64,000 nt of DNA, taken from an uncultured Opitutia bacterium (GTDB taxonomy: Bacteria; Verrucomicrobiota; Verrucomicrobiia; Opitutales; Opitutaceae). The stretch lies in the NCBI GenBank assembly GCA_903862955.1, contig CAIPAH010000007.1, positions 1 to 64,000 on the forward strand. Direction: 5' to 3'. A model generated the notes under the pieces. It was given only the letters and a program-made list of their open reading frames with translations, was not told the origin of the DNA and searched no databases. The position numbers and the translations under genes are program-made. Shown here one piece after another: positions 22,566 to 35,982 of this stretch (position 1 is the stretch's first letter; each line of letters begins with the position of its first letter).

Positions 22566-23366
22566 ATGTCCGACAAGCTCACCGAGATCATGGCATGGAA
22601 GCGGCGCGAGATTGCCCCGCTGCTGCGGCCGGTCGCGCTGACCGAGCTGGCACTGCTCAACGCCACCCTGCCCACGCCACCCTCGTTCTCGGCGGCCTTG
22701 CGGCGGAAGGACGGCCGCCTCGCCATCATCGCGGAGATCAAGCGCCGCTCCCCGTCCGCCGGTGACATCAAGGCCGGCGCCAACGCCCTCGACCAGGCCC
22801 GCCGCTATCAATCCGCCGGCGCCGACGCGCTCTCAGTGCTCACGGACGAGAAATACTTTGGCGGCTCCCTCGACGATTTGCGTGGCGTGACGGAACACTT
22901 CCGCCAGCTCGCGCCGGCGATTCCCTGTCTGCGCAAGGACTTCATGGTGCATCCGTTCCAGGTCGAGCAGGCGCGCGAAGCCGGCGCCGCTGCGATCCTG
23001 ATCATCGTGCGCGCGCTCACCGATGGGGAGATCGACGCCCTCGCCGTCGCCGGGGCCGCCGCCGGGCTGGACGCGCTCTTCGAGGTGCATGACGAGGCCG
23101 ACCTCGCCCGCGCTGTGAAGCACCAGGCGAAGATCATCGGCGTCAACAACCGCGATCTTGCCACGTTCACGACTGATCTCGCCCTGTCGGAACACCTCAT
23201 CCCGAAATTTCCGCGCAACGTCATCGCAGTGAGCGAGAGTGGCATCCATACCCGCGCCGACGCCGCCCGCGCCCGCGCCGCCGGCGCCCACGCGGTGCTG
23301 GTGGGCGAGGCGTTGATGCGTACGCCCGATCCCGCGACGCTCGCCGCCGAATTGCGGTCCGCCTGA
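22566..23366 (+). CDS. trpC: Indole-3-glycerol phosphate synthase
   Basis: A 266-residue TIM-barrel enzyme. AIIAEIKRRSPSAG (53-66) with the catalytic Glu-Lys pair, CLRKDFMVHPFQVEQAREAGA, and GVNNRDLATF with VSESGIHTRAD mark TrpC. It closes the indole ring in tryptophan synthesis. No other trp genes are adjacent, so tryptophan genes are dispersed. The stop overlaps the rsmA start as TGATG, implying translational coupling. The start is just after the inverted repeat. Confidence 0.95.
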   Translation: MSDKLTEIMAWKRREIAPLLRPVALTELALLNATLPTPPSFSAALRRKDGRLAIIAEIKRRSPSAGDIKAGANALDQARRYQSAGADALSVLTDEKYFGGSLDDLRGVTEHFRQLAPAIPCLRKDFMVHPFQVEQAREAGAAAILIIVRALTDGEIDALAVAGAAAGLDALFEVHDEADLARAVKHQAKIIGVNNRDLATFTTDLALSEHLIPKFPRNVIAVSESGIHTRADAARARAAGAHAVLVGEALMRTPDPATLAAELRSA

Positions 23367-24193
23367 TGCCCCTCTCCCCCACGGCCACGCGCGAGTTGCT
23401 CGCCAAGCTCGGCCACCAGCCGAAGCGTTTCCTCGGGCAGAATTTCCTCGTGGACGGCAACATCGTCCGCAAATCGCTCGAGCTCGCCAGTGTGCAGCCG
23501 GGCGATGCCGTGGTCGAGATCGGTCCCGGGCTCGGCACGTTGACCAGCGCGCTCCTTTCCGCCGGTGCTGAAGTCTGGGCGGTCGAGAAGGATCGCAACC
23601 TCCACCTGCACCTCGAGGAGTCGCTCCTGCCCACCGCCAACGGACGGCTGCACTTGCTCGAAGGCGACGCCGTGGAGCAGCCGCTCGCGGGCCTGCCGCT
23701 GGAGCGCGCGGCGGCCGGCTTCAAGGTCGTCGCCAATCTCCCCTACGCCATCTCGACGCCGTGGGTGGACGCCGTCCTTTCCGGCCCCTTGCCCGAGCGC
23801 ATGGTGCTCATGCTGCAGCAGGAGGCCGCACAGCGCTACGCCGCCAGCCCCGGCGGCAAGCAATTCGGCGCGATCTCGGTTTTCCTGCAGTCCGCTTACG
23901 ACATCGCGCCCGGGCACAAGGTGGATGCCGGCTGTTTTTATCCGCGGCCCGAAATCGAGTCGTATCTGCTCGTCCTCGTGCGTCGCCCGCAGCCGCACGT
24001 CTTTGCGCCGGAAGTGAAGACCCTCATTCGCGCCTGTTTTCAGCAGCGACGGAAACAGATCGGCGGCCTGCTGCGGACGCTGCAACCCGACGCAGGCGCG
24101 GCCTGGCTCGCGCACCTGGCTGCGGCGGGTATTTCGCCGCAAGCGCGGGCGGAGGCCATTCCGGTGGAACATTGGCGGACTCTCGCGGTTTGA
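23366..24193 (+). CDS. rsmA: 16S rRNA dimethyladenosine transferase
   Basis: A 275-residue SAM methyltransferase. KRFLGQNFLVD (20-30), motif I VEIGPGLGTLT (50-60), VEKDRNL, and the catalytic NLPYAIST identify RsmA/KsgA. It dimethylates two adjacent adenines in the 3' end of 16S rRNA during late small-subunit assembly. The C-terminal helical domain is complete. It is translationally coupled to trpC. Confidence 0.95.
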   Translation: MPLSPTATRELLAKLGHQPKRFLGQNFLVDGNIVRKSLELASVQPGDAVVEIGPGLGTLTSALLSAGAEVWAVEKDRNLHLHLEESLLPTANGRLHLLEGDAVEQPLAGLPLERAAAGFKVVANLPYAISTPWVDAVLSGPLPERMVLMLQQEAAQRYAASPGGKQFGAISVFLQSAYDIAPGHKVDAGCFYPRPEIESYLLVLVRRPQPHVFAPEVKTLIRACFQQRRKQIGGLLRTLQPDAGAAWLAHLAAAGISPQARAEAIPVEHWRTLAV

Positions 24194-24243
24194 ATGCCAG
24201 CCGCGGCTTGAATGCCGCGGCGACCTTGCCTACAGTGATAGCA

Positions 24244-24915
24244 ATGCGGTGGTTACCATTAGTCGTCGGTTCGCTGCTGGCCGGATCCTTGCTCGCCCAG
24301 CCCCCGCCGGGTTCGTCCGCGGGTTTGGCGGGCCGTGTCGAGAACCGCGTGTATTTCTCGCCGAGCGGCACCTACCACATTCCCATCCCGGTGCTCCCGG
24401 AACTCGGCGGCAGCATCAACGACACGCCGAATGTCGTGACCTTCCAGGACCAGTTCAACGTCCACGTCAGCATCGGCACCTTCCCGATGGACGCGACGCA
24501 GCGGTGGGAACTCGCGACCCGCGGCCGGAAGGACTATCTCGTCTATTTCTTCGACAATTTTGTGCTGGCCGACTTTCGCCGCCTCTTTCCCGACACGCGG
24601 ATCGAGAGCGCCCGCTATGTGCCCGGCGTGATGAACGGATGTCTCATCGCCTACACACTGCTGCCCGGCGGCTCAATGTTCTCCGACCGCCATGCCGTGC
24701 TCGGGGCGGACACCAACCCGCCGGTCGCGAAACGCGGCAACCTGATCTTCGTGCGCAATGGCTACATCTACATCATCAGCACGGAGCTCGCCGAGCGGGT
24801 GATCGAGCGCAGTTCGTATCGCAAGAGCACCGAGGAGGAGGACGCGATTCTCCGCCAGCGCCTGTCCGACATCCTTGAGAAACTCCAGTTCGCCCAGCCG
24901 GCCTCGGATTCGTAA
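24244..24915 (+). CDS. Secreted hypothetical protein
   Basis: A 223-residue protein with a signal peptide (MRWLPLVVGSLLAGSLLAQP, cleavage near 18-20). The mature part has mixed alpha/beta character, with FSPSGTYHIPIPVLPELGG and IIERS-like helical end EEEDAILRQRL. I recognise no named domain. The clear Sec signal places it in the periplasm or envelope. It follows rsmA by 50 bases on the same strand, with short direct repeats of TTGAATGCC in between. Confidence 0.75.
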   Translation: MRWLPLVVGSLLAGSLLAQPPPGSSAGLAGRVENRVYFSPSGTYHIPIPVLPELGGSINDTPNVVTFQDQFNVHVSIGTFPMDATQRWELATRGRKDYLVYFFDNFVLADFRRLFPDTRIESARYVPGVMNGCLIAYTLLPGGSMFSDRHAVLGADTNPPVAKRGNLIFVRNGYIYIISTELAERVIERSSYRKSTEEEDAILRQRLSDILEKLQFAQPASDS

Positions 24916-25019
24916 GTTTTCGCCGCCGCTGTTCGCGCCCCGTGTGAACAGTCTCCTGCCTGCTCCCGTGGGCCGGATTTTCGCTCGCGCGAATCCCGTC
25001 GTCCCACAGACTGAGCGCG

Positions 25020-25271
25020 ATGAACAACGTCCAAAACTTCCTCATCTTCATCGTGCTCGGCGCGCTGGCTGGCTGGATCAGCGGGCTGCTGACCAAGGGC
25101 CAGGGTTTCGGGGTGCTGGGCAATATCATTGTCGGCATCGTCGGCGCATTCCTCGGTGGTTTCATTTTCGGGCTGCTGGGCATCTCCGCCCATAATTTCC
25201 TCGGCCAACTGATCTTCGCCGTCCTCGGCGCGCTGCTGTTTCTGTGGCTGTTGCGCTTCATCAAGAAGTAA
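25020..25271 (+). CDS. GlsB/YeaQ/YmgE family small membrane protein
   Basis: An 83-residue protein with three hydrophobic segments and the pattern GALAGWISGLLTKGQGFGVLGNIIVGIVGAFLGG (split here: GALAGWISGLLT and GNIIVGIVGAFLGGF). This is the transglycosylase-associated/GlsB family, general-stress related in several bacteria but of unknown activity. It lies 4 bases before the acetyltransferase and may share its transcript. Confidence 0.9.
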   Translation: MNNVQNFLIFIVLGALAGWISGLLTKGQGFGVLGNIIVGIVGAFLGGFIFGLLGISAHNFLGQLIFAVLGALLFLWLLRFIKK

Positions 25272-25275
25272 CCCG

Positions 25276-25767
25276 ATGACCGTTCGCGACGCGACCGAGG
25301 CCGACCTGCCGGCCATCGTGGCCATCTACAACTCGATCATCCCGGGACGGATGGTCACCGCGGATCTGGTGCCGGTGACCGTGGAGAGCCGGTTGGCGTG
25401 GTTCCAATCCCACCAGCAGCCCAACCGGCCGCTCTGGGTCGCAGAGGAAAACGGCACGGTTCTCGCCTGGCTCAGCTTCGACACGTTTTTTCCGCGCGCC
25501 GCTTACGATGGCACCGTGATGCTCGGGCTGTATGTCCACGAGCACCACCGCCGCGCCGGCCTGGGACGCATGCTCCTCGCGAGGGCAATCGCGCACGCGC
25601 CGACCATCGGCGTTCACACGGTCCTCGGCTACATCTTTGGCCACAACGAGCCGAGCCTCCGTCTGTTCGAGAGCTTCAACTTCGAGCGTTGGGCGCACCT
25701 GCCACGCATAGCGCGACTCGACGCCGACGAGCGAGACTTGGTGATCCTCGGGAAGCGCGTGAGCTAA
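25276..25767 (+). CDS. GNAT-family N-acetyltransferase, phosphinothricin acetyltransferase-like
   Basis: A 163-residue GNAT protein. It opens VRDATEADLPAIVAIYN, typical of the phosphinothricin/methionine-sulfoximine acetyltransferase group, and has the acetyl-CoA motif HHRRAGLGRMLL near 95-106 followed by GYIFGHNEPSLRLFESFNFE. The likely substrates are amino-acid-like amines, but no test is possible from sequence. It starts 4 bases after the GlsB-like gene. Confidence 0.85.
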   Translation: MTVRDATEADLPAIVAIYNSIIPGRMVTADLVPVTVESRLAWFQSHQQPNRPLWVAEENGTVLAWLSFDTFFPRAAYDGTVMLGLYVHEHHRRAGLGRMLLARAIAHAPTIGVHTVLGYIFGHNEPSLRLFESFNFERWAHLPRIARLDADERDLVILGKRVS

Positions 25768-25814
25768 AAGCGCAGCGCCTCGGTAATCGAACTTCGCGAA
25801 TCGAAATTCGAAAA

Positions 25815-27287
25815 TTACCGATACCCCGGTAGGAACGCCTTCTCCGCGGCGAACATCTCGAGGGTCATCTTCTTGATCTCCTCCGGACTGCACACGGCCG
25901 ACGTCAGCGGGTCGAGCATGAGGGCGTAGATCGCGAGCTCCTTGCTCTTCTCGATGCAGGCCTGTGCGCCGAGGTCGAACATGCGCATGTTCGAGTCGCA
26001 CACCGCCGCCATCTGGCGCGGCAGCGCGCCATAGCGCGTGGGATTGATGCCGTTGCGGTCGATCATGCACGCCACCTCGACGCAGCCGTCGGCCGGGAGG
26101 TTGGTGATGAGCTGGCCCGCGCCCTTCACGTTGTTCATCACGTTGCCGTGGATGCGGAACGGGGTGTCCTTCTCACGCGCCTCGATGATCCAGCTGGCGT
26201 ATTCCCAGCTGCGCTCCCACTCCATCGGCTCCTTGCCGGCGAGCATGCGCGCGCGCTGCTTGTCCGCCATCTTGCGCCAGGTCGGCCAGTTGTCCGCGTA
26301 GAAACTCGTGCCGCCGTCGTAACCTTCGCGGCTGTAGCGCTGGATCAGGTCCGGGCGCTTGCGGTAGTAAGGCAGATACTCCGAAAGGTGGCCGCTGGAC
26401 TCGGTGATGAACGCCCCGAAGTGCAGCATCATGTCCTTGCGCACGATGTCGCGGTGCCACTCCGGCGCCTCCCACTGGTGGTGGTTCAGCTTTTTCGGCT
26501 TCTTGGCGCGGCCGTCCTTGATCGCCCGCGCGAGGTCGGCGGCGGCCTGGCGCTTGAGGCGCGGGTAGAGATCGCGGCCGTTGTGCTCCAGCTTGGTGAA
26601 CCACGCGAGGTGGTTGATGCCCGCGCACTCCCACTCCATCTCGTGCACCGGCACCCCCGCGCGCTCGGCGAGCAGGTGGCTCGTGCCTTGCACCGAGTGG
26701 CACAGGCCCACGATTTGCATCGAGGACGAGCGGCCCGCGGCGAGGCACATCATCGCCATCGGGTTGGTGTAATTGAGGACGATCGCGCCGGGGCAAAGCT
26801 CCTCGGCGTCCTTCAGCACCTGCAGGAAAACGGGAATCGTCCGCATCGACTTGAACAGCCCACCGGGCCCGATCGTGTCACCGATGCACTGGTCGATGCC
26901 GTATTTCGCGGGAATGTCGTTGTCGAAGCGCACGCACGCCGTGCCGCTCACCTCGATGCAGTTCACGATGTAGTCGGAGTCGGCCATCACCTTGCGGCGG
27001 TCCGCCGAGCCGATGACCTTCCAGTTCGGCTTCCCAATCTGGACGGTGAGTCGGGTGATGAGTTTGCCCATCGTATCGAGCCGCTCGCGGTCGATGTCCA
27101 CCAGCGCGATCGTGCCCCCCTGGTCGCCCGGGATGCGCAGGATGTCGTTCATCAGGCGCGGCGTGAACGCGCTGCCCGCGCCGAGCATCGTGATCTTGAT
27201 CGGACGCAGGAGGCGGCCGGGCAGGCCGCGCGCGGCGGCATCTTTGGTGTGGTCGGCGTGGCCGATGAGGGTCTGTTTTTTGCTCAC
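25815..27287 (-). CDS. Alpha-galactosidase-like glycosidase, GH4
   Basis: A 490-residue NAD- and metal-dependent glycosidase. The Rossmann loop GAGSAFTPRL (36-45), VLNYTNPMAM (170-179) with Asn175, the metal ligands Cys196-His197 in GLCHSVQGTS and His226 in GINHLAWF place it in GH4. The Cys-His-Ser form is that of MelA-type alpha-galactosidases. Sugar specificity in GH4 is hard to predict. The GTG start is chosen; an upstream ATG would add 18 residues without family match. It lies 90 bases downstream of xylulokinase on the same strand. Confidence 0.88.
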   Translation of the reverse strand: MSKKQTLIGHADHTKDAAARGLPGRLLRPIKITMLGAGSAFTPRLMNDILRIPGDQGGTIALVDIDRERLDTMGKLITRLTVQIGKPNWKVIGSADRRKVMADSDYIVNCIEVSGTACVRFDNDIPAKYGIDQCIGDTIGPGGLFKSMRTIPVFLQVLKDAEELCPGAIVLNYTNPMAMMCLAAGRSSSMQIVGLCHSVQGTSHLLAERAGVPVHEMEWECAGINHLAWFTKLEHNGRDLYPRLKRQAAADLARAIKDGRAKKPKKLNHHQWEAPEWHRDIVRKDMMLHFGAFITESSGHLSEYLPYYRKRPDLIQRYSREGYDGGTSFYADNWPTWRKMADKQRARMLAGKEPMEWERSWEYASWIIEAREKDTPFRIHGNVMNNVKGAGQLITNLPADGCVEVACMIDRNGINPTRYGALPRQMAAVCDSNMRMFDLGAQACIEKSKELAIYALMLDPLTSAVCSPEEIKKMTLEMFAAEKAFLPGYR

Positions 27288-27377
27288 GATGTTTGGGTAA
27301 AAGAGTGCCGCACTAAATCCTGCGCCGCCGTCGCAAGGCAAGTGTGCAGTGTTTGAATGTTCGTTCGAGCGCGGTCA

Positions 27378-28895
<1,518 letters not shown>

Positions 28896-29015
28896 GGGAG
28901 GGGCGTGTTAGGTGCTAGGTTATAAGTGTTACGGGCTGCGCGGACAGCGCGCTACCCAAAACCGCGGGTGCTGGCCGACTGGTCCTGTGAGGCATAAGGC
29001 CTAAGATGTGACACA

Positions 29016-29041
29016 TCCGGATTTCGCTCACGAAATCCGGA
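29016..29041 (-). terminator. Stable hairpin over the greB stop codon
   Basis: An 11-base-pair perfect stem with a 4-base loop lies across the greB stop. It has no following T-run, so it may be a weak terminator or an RNA-stabilising element. Confidence 0.4.
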
Positions 29042-29531
29042 CCACTTCCAGCTCAGTCGCGCCTTTCGGAAACTTGAAGGTCACGCGCTGGCCCAACTTG
29101 GCGTTCAGGAGCGCCTTCGCAATCGGCGACAGCCAGCTGACCTCGTTCCGTGCGAAATCCGCCTCGTCCACACCCACGATCCGGTAAACCGACTCCTCGC
29201 CGCGGCTGTCGCGCACGGTCACCGTCGAGCCGAACTGCACCGCGGCGGCGTCGGCCTGCGGAGGCGGCACGATTTCGGCCTGGGCCAGACTGGCCTGCAG
29301 TTGCCGGATGCGTTGGTCGAGCTGCGCCAACTCGCGCTTCGCGTCGCGGTCGGCCGCCGCCTTCGCGAACAGGGGCGGACGTTTGTCTCCCAACCGCGCC
29401 AGTTCGCCGCGGAGCCGTTCCGCGCCTGCGGGGGTGAGGAGATTCTTCGTCCCAGGGGGCAGCAGTGACACCGGGGCCGGCAGCACCGGTTCGTCATCCG
29501 CGTCGTCCTCGCGCGTGAAGGCTTTGCTCAT
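29028..29531 (-). CDS. greB: Transcription elongation factor GreB-like
   Basis: A 167-residue GreA/GreB family factor. The opening MSKAFTREDD is characteristic of a GreB branch. The N-terminal coiled coil runs to about residue 95 (ERLRGELARLG, AKRELAQLDQRIRQLQASL), and the C-terminal FKBP-like domain includes GSTVTVRDSRGEESVYRIVG and SPIAKALLNAKLGQRV. It rescues backtracked RNA polymerase by promoting cleavage of the nascent RNA. GreA assignment is possible; no second copy is in the window. An ATG 13 codons upstream is less likely. Confidence 0.88.
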   Translation of the reverse strand: MSKAFTREDDADDEPVLPAPVSLLPPGTKNLLTPAGAERLRGELARLGDKRPPLFAKAAADRDAKRELAQLDQRIRQLQASLAQAEIVPPPQADAAAVQFGSTVTVRDSRGEESVYRIVGVDEADFARNEVSWLSPIAKALLNAKLGQRVTFKFPKGATELEVVRIS

Positions 29532-29685
29532 GCGGCCACAGTAATCGAAATTCCTTTTGCTACAACCCATCCGGTGCCCGCGAGGGAGGCCGAGACTTGG
29601 AAAACAAAGCGCTTAACAGCGCTGGATTCTTCTGTAGTTTGTACCTTACATCCAAAACCGAGCCTCCCCCGCACATTACCGCCTC

Positions 29686-30630
29686 ATGAGTTCCAAGCTG
29701 GTTATCCCCGACGCCCTGAAAACCGATGTGCCCGAAAACAAGTGGGGCAAGGTTCTTGCCGCCACGCCCGTCATCATGACGGTCATCGCCACATTGCTGG
29801 CGGGCCTGTCCTCGGGCGAGATGACGCGCGCCCAATATGACCGGTCGCTCGCCGCCCAGCTCCAGTCGAAGGCCGGCGACCAATGGAATTATTTCCAGGC
29901 GAAACGCCTCCGAGCCGCCCTGCAGCGCAACACCCTCGATATTCTGCACTCCGCAGGAGGCATCCATCGGCTGAATCCAGACACCCTCAAGACGTATGCT
30001 GCCTTCCTGCACCCCAGTGCAAAGCTCCAAAGCGTCACCCAGGAAACCGCACTACTGACCCTAGCTACGGGCCAACTGCCCGATGCAGACCCGGCTGGAC
30101 CCATGCCTCCGCGAATATTGGAAGCTCGGGACGCAATCGATTCCGCGCAGGCTGATTCCGAAGTGGCTAAGTTGCTTTCGTCGATTAGTCCAGCGGACTT
30201 GGAGAGCTCTCTGCAAAGTGCCAAGAAGAACGTCCGCGAGCTCGACGCCGTACTCCGGCCTGTAGAGGCAACGATTCGCGAAATTGAAGTGGCCATTGCC
30301 GTCAAGCCACCTGGGGGCAATGACCCGTTTACCCGGGATTTCATCGCGGCGCGCCTGGATTTCGCCGCGCAGCGCTACGACCTCGAGTCGCGCCAGAACC
30401 AGGTCATCGCGCAGCTCTACGAATTGCAGGTCCGCCAGAGCAACATCTCCGCGGAACGACACCACCGCCGCAGCGAGCGTTTCTTCTACGGCATGTTGGT
30501 CGCGCAGATGGGCGTCATCATCTCCACCTTCTCGCTGGCCGCTCGCCAACGCAGCATCCTGTGGGCCCTGGGCGCCGCCGCGGGCGTGTCCGCCATCGCG
30601 TTCGCCGCCTACGTTTACCTGTTCGTGTGA
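29686..30630 (+). CDS. DUF4337-like membrane protein
   Basis: A 314-residue protein with an N-terminal hydrophobic segment (about 24-42, ATPVIMTVIATLLAG) and two near the C-terminus (about 265-312). Between them is a long soluble helical region with the QSKAGDQWNYFQAKRLR signature typical of DUF4337. Function is unknown. It is divergent from greB and stands alone. Codon use is somewhat less GC-biased in its middle third than in neighbours. Confidence 0.75.
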   Translation: MSSKLVIPDALKTDVPENKWGKVLAATPVIMTVIATLLAGLSSGEMTRAQYDRSLAAQLQSKAGDQWNYFQAKRLRAALQRNTLDILHSAGGIHRLNPDTLKTYAAFLHPSAKLQSVTQETALLTLATGQLPDADPAGPMPPRILEARDAIDSAQADSEVAKLLSSISPADLESSLQSAKKNVRELDAVLRPVEATIREIEVAIAVKPPGGNDPFTRDFIAARLDFAAQRYDLESRQNQVIAQLYELQVRQSNISAERHHRRSERFFYGMLVAQMGVIISTFSLAARQRSILWALGAAAGVSAIAFAAYVYLFV

Positions 30631-30751
30631 AGTGGGCCTCGGTCTCCGACGGGAACCTGTCGTCGATGCGCCCCTCGGCGGGCGCGGAGCCTGGACGACG
30701 CCCACGCGGCCCTATCAGCCACGCTCATGCGCGCACAACGTCAGGTATTAG

Positions 30752-33100
<2,349 letters not shown>

Positions 33101-33125
33101 CGCCGCGAGACGGCTGGGCTTCCCC

Positions 33126-34892
33126 ATGGACAAACCCATGGGCGTCGCCCAGCTTCCGCGCATGCGTGCCACGCTGCGTCCCCTCGGAGCTTTTCTGCTC
33201 GGGCTTCTGCTGCTTGGCGTGGCTCGCGCGCTGCCTCCGGTGGCGGCAAAGCTGCAGCTCTTCATTGACCGGCACGAGATCTCCGGCGCGGTCACGCTGA
33301 TCGGCGACAAGGACAATGTGCTCAGCCTTGAGACGGTGGGCTTGGCCGATGTGGCGGCCAAGCGTCCGATGACGGACGACACACTCTTTTGGATCGCGTC
33401 GATGACCAAGTCCGTGACCGGCACGGCGGTGATGCTGCTCGTCAGCGACGGAAAGCTGAGCGTCGACGACCCCGTTGAAAAATATCTTCCGGAGTTCAAG
33501 GGACAACAGGTCGACGCCGGCCCGGGCAAGCCAACGGTGAAGCAGATGCGGTTGATCACGATCCGCGACCTGCTCACCCACACGAGCGGTGTCATCCCCC
33601 ACTCTGTCGCGGAGGATCACTCCCTTGATCGCGTGCCACAGCGGGAGGCCGTCGCCAGTTACGCCCGGGTTCCGCTGCGCTTTCAAGCGGGCAACCGCTA
33701 CGAATACAGCAACGGCGGGATCAACACGGCCGGGCGGATTGTCGAGGTGGTCAGCGGGATGCCCTTCGACCGTTTCCTCGAGGAGCGCCTCTTCCGTCCG
33801 CTTGGCATGAAGGACACGACCTTCTGGCCCAACACAGAGCAGCTCAAGCGACTGGCGAAATCCTACCGACCGAGCGCCGATGGAAAGTCGCTCGTCGAAA
33901 CACCGATTGACCAGTTGACTTATCCTTTGTCCGACCCTCGCCGCGGCGGCGCGCCGGCGGGTGGGCTCTTCTCCACCGCCCACGACCTGTATCTTCTCGG
34001 GCGCATGGTCCTCAACGGCGGTAGCTACGGCGGTCGCCGCTATCTCACCTCGGAAGCTGTGACGCAGATGACCTCCAACCAAATCGGGAACCTGCCGATG
34101 AACGGCCCTGACCTGACTTACGGCTACGGTCTTGGCTGGATCGTCCATCGGCTGCACCCGGCCGGTGATCCGACGGGTCCAGGGACCTTTGGCGCGGGCG
34201 GCGCCTACAACACACAGATGGGCATCGATCCTGTGCACAACCTGATCTCGGTGATGCTGGTCCAGGAAGCCGGCAGCCCGGAAGCCGACCGACAGGCGCT
34301 GCGCGCGACGTTCACCCAGGCGGCGGAGGATGCCGCTCAAGCCAGGCTCGCGGAATATGCGGGCGTCTACGCACTCGATGCGCACCGCCACTTTACGGCG
34401 GTCGTTGACCCGGCCGGCGGATTGCGCATCCGGCTGACGGGCCAGCCATTTTTCCACTACGGCTATGTCGGGCAGGATCGCTTCTACAGCCCTGGGTTCG
34501 CGGCGGAATTCACCTTCAACCGCGACGCAGCTGGCCACATCGAACGCGTGACGATGCGCCAGAGTTGGATGGAGATGATTGCACGGCGCAGCACAGGACC
34601 CGCCCCCACGGTGCTGTTTCTGGCGCCGGAGAAGCTGCAAGCCTACGTCGGTGTCTATGAGTTCTCCCCCGGTTCGAGGTTCGAAATCACCGCCAAAGGT
34701 GACCAGCTCTACGCCCAGTTGCCGGGGCAGCCTGCGTTCCCCGTCGACTGCGATCGTCCCGACCACTTCGCCTACGAGGTGATCAACGCCACGGTGAACT
34801 TCGAGCGCGACGCTGACGGCACGATCACCGCCCTCAGTCTTGACCAGGGCCCGCGGTCCACCCGCGCCACCCGGATAGTAGCTGGCCGCTGA
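33126..34892 (+). CDS. Beta-lactamase-related serine hydrolase (class C/PBP4-like fold)
   Basis: A 588-residue exported protein. The N-terminus has a hydrophobic signal/anchor (about 17-36). The Beta-lactamase domain follows, with the SxxK motif Ser92-Met-Thr-Lys95 and YSN (Tyr194-Ser-Asn196), and a GAGGAYNTQMG region where the third motif would be. After about residue 400 come two similar beta-rich repeats, each beginning with a Y(A/V)GVY element, like DUF3471-type C-terminal domains. Likely an esterase or peptidase, not a resistance enzyme. Start could also be the ATG at 33162. Confidence 0.82.
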   Translation: MDKPMGVAQLPRMRATLRPLGAFLLGLLLLGVARALPPVAAKLQLFIDRHEISGAVTLIGDKDNVLSLETVGLADVAAKRPMTDDTLFWIASMTKSVTGTAVMLLVSDGKLSVDDPVEKYLPEFKGQQVDAGPGKPTVKQMRLITIRDLLTHTSGVIPHSVAEDHSLDRVPQREAVASYARVPLRFQAGNRYEYSNGGINTAGRIVEVVSGMPFDRFLEERLFRPLGMKDTTFWPNTEQLKRLAKSYRPSADGKSLVETPIDQLTYPLSDPRRGGAPAGGLFSTAHDLYLLGRMVLNGGSYGGRRYLTSEAVTQMTSNQIGNLPMNGPDLTYGYGLGWIVHRLHPAGDPTGPGTFGAGGAYNTQMGIDPVHNLISVMLVQEAGSPEADRQALRATFTQAAEDAAQARLAEYAGVYALDAHRHFTAVVDPAGGLRIRLTGQPFFHYGYVGQDRFYSPGFAAEFTFNRDAAGHIERVTMRQSWMEMIARRSTGPAPTVLFLAPEKLQAYVGVYEFSPGSRFEITAKGDQLYAQLPGQPAFPVDCDRPDHFAYEVINATVNFERDADGTITALSLDQGPRSTRATRIVAGR

Positions 34893-34927
34893 ACCGGAAT
34901 CCGCCCTCTTTTCTGGCTCCGCGCCCC

Positions 34928-35386
34928 ATGTCCAAATTAGAACTCAAGATTCCTCCCCCGATCGTCATGATCGTCACGGCTGCGTTGATGTGGTGGACCG
35001 CGAGCGCGCTGCCTTCACTGGGCATAGCATTTCCCGGGAGACAGACCGCAGCGATCGTCATCGGACTGGCTGGCGCGGCCGCGGCGTTGCTGGGGGTCGT
35101 TTCATTCGGGCGAGCCGACACCACGATCAACCCGCTCAAACCGGAGAAAACGTCCGCGCTCGTCGTGACGGGCATTTTTCGGGTCACCCGCAACCCGATG
35201 TATCTGGGCCTCCTGTTCGTTCTCATCGCTTGGGCACTGCAGCTGGGCAACTTTGGCGTGCTGGTATTTCCGATCCTGTTCGTTCTCTACATGAATCGTT
35301 TCCAAATCGCACCCGAGGAACGCTTTCTTGCCGCCAAGTTCGGCTCCGATTTCGCCGCCTACTGCCAGCGCGTCCGGCGGTGGTGA
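34928..35386 (+). CDS. Isoprenylcysteine carboxyl methyltransferase-family membrane protein
   Basis: A 152-residue membrane protein with about four hydrophobic segments. The C-terminal part has VTGIFRVTRNPMYLGLLF and a run ending NRFQIAPEERFLAAKFGSDFAAYCQRVRRW (positions about 123-152), the signature of the ICMT/PEMT-like family that methylates lipid or thiol groups with SAM. The bacterial substrate is unknown. It lies 35 bases after the beta-lactamase-like gene. Confidence 0.83.
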   Translation: MSKLELKIPPPIVMIVTAALMWWTASALPSLGIAFPGRQTAAIVIGLAGAAAALLGVVSFGRADTTINPLKPEKTSALVVTGIFRVTRNPMYLGLLFVLIAWALQLGNFGVLVFPILFVLYMNRFQIAPEERFLAAKFGSDFAAYCQRVRRW

Positions 35387-35468
35387 GCCGGCGGGCTTTT
35401 CGTTCCCACACTTTCGAGTCGTGGTTTGGGGCTTGGGACCGGGGTGTTATTTCTGCAACCCTGCCGGC

Positions 35469-35933
35469 ATGCCTCACGTTCCTGGGCTCCGCAGTGTTTA
35501 CGCCAAGGTGGGCCGGCTGGTTTATTTCGGCCGGATGCTGGACAAGATCCGGCTGCACGCCGCCGGCCAGCTGCCCGCCGACTACGTGAGTAATCTAGGC
35601 GACAGCCAATTCTACGTGCTCGACGGACGCTGCTGCCGGTTCCTCGGCGTGCTGTACGTCGATCTCCCGGAACGCACCTTGGCTGGCGGAACCGACGAGG
35701 AAATTCTCGCCTGGGCGCACGCGCGCGGGACATCGCGGACCGACGAGGAGTGCCACATGTTCAACCGCTTCCTCGTGAAGCTCGGCTGGCGCGACGAACG
35801 TTCGGCCGTCCTCGCGCAGCGCGTCCAGGCTGCGGGCGGCTATCCGGGCAAGAGCGTCGAAACCATCGTCGATCAAATCGAATTCGACGAAGGTCGCGAC
35901 CCCGTCGCGGAGCGGGCGTGGGAGAAGCTCTAG
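35469..35933 (+). CDS. DUF5069 domain protein
   Basis: A 154-residue soluble protein opening PGLRSVYAKVGRLVYFGRMLDKIRL, the standard DUF5069 start (first part quoted: PGLRSVYAKVGRLVYF). The family is common in Verrucomicrobia and related phyla, and its function is not known. The ATG is preceded by a 82-base gap and the gene is followed by a hairpin with a T-run. Confidence 0.85.
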   Translation: MPHVPGLRSVYAKVGRLVYFGRMLDKIRLHAAGQLPADYVSNLGDSQFYVLDGRCCRFLGVLYVDLPERTLAGGTDEEILAWAHARGTSRTDEECHMFNRFLVKLGWRDERSAVLAQRVQAAGGYPGKSVETIVDQIEFDEGRDPVAERAWEKL

Positions 35934-35960
35934 CCGCGCTGACGGCTCAACCTTTTTTTT
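35932..35960 (+). terminator. Possible intrinsic terminator after the DUF5069 gene
   Basis: A short 5-base stem AGCCG/CGGCT is followed five bases later by eight T residues. The stem is short, so this is tentative. Confidence 0.4.
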
Positions 35961-35982
35961 CCGGCGCCAGCAGCCGCAATCC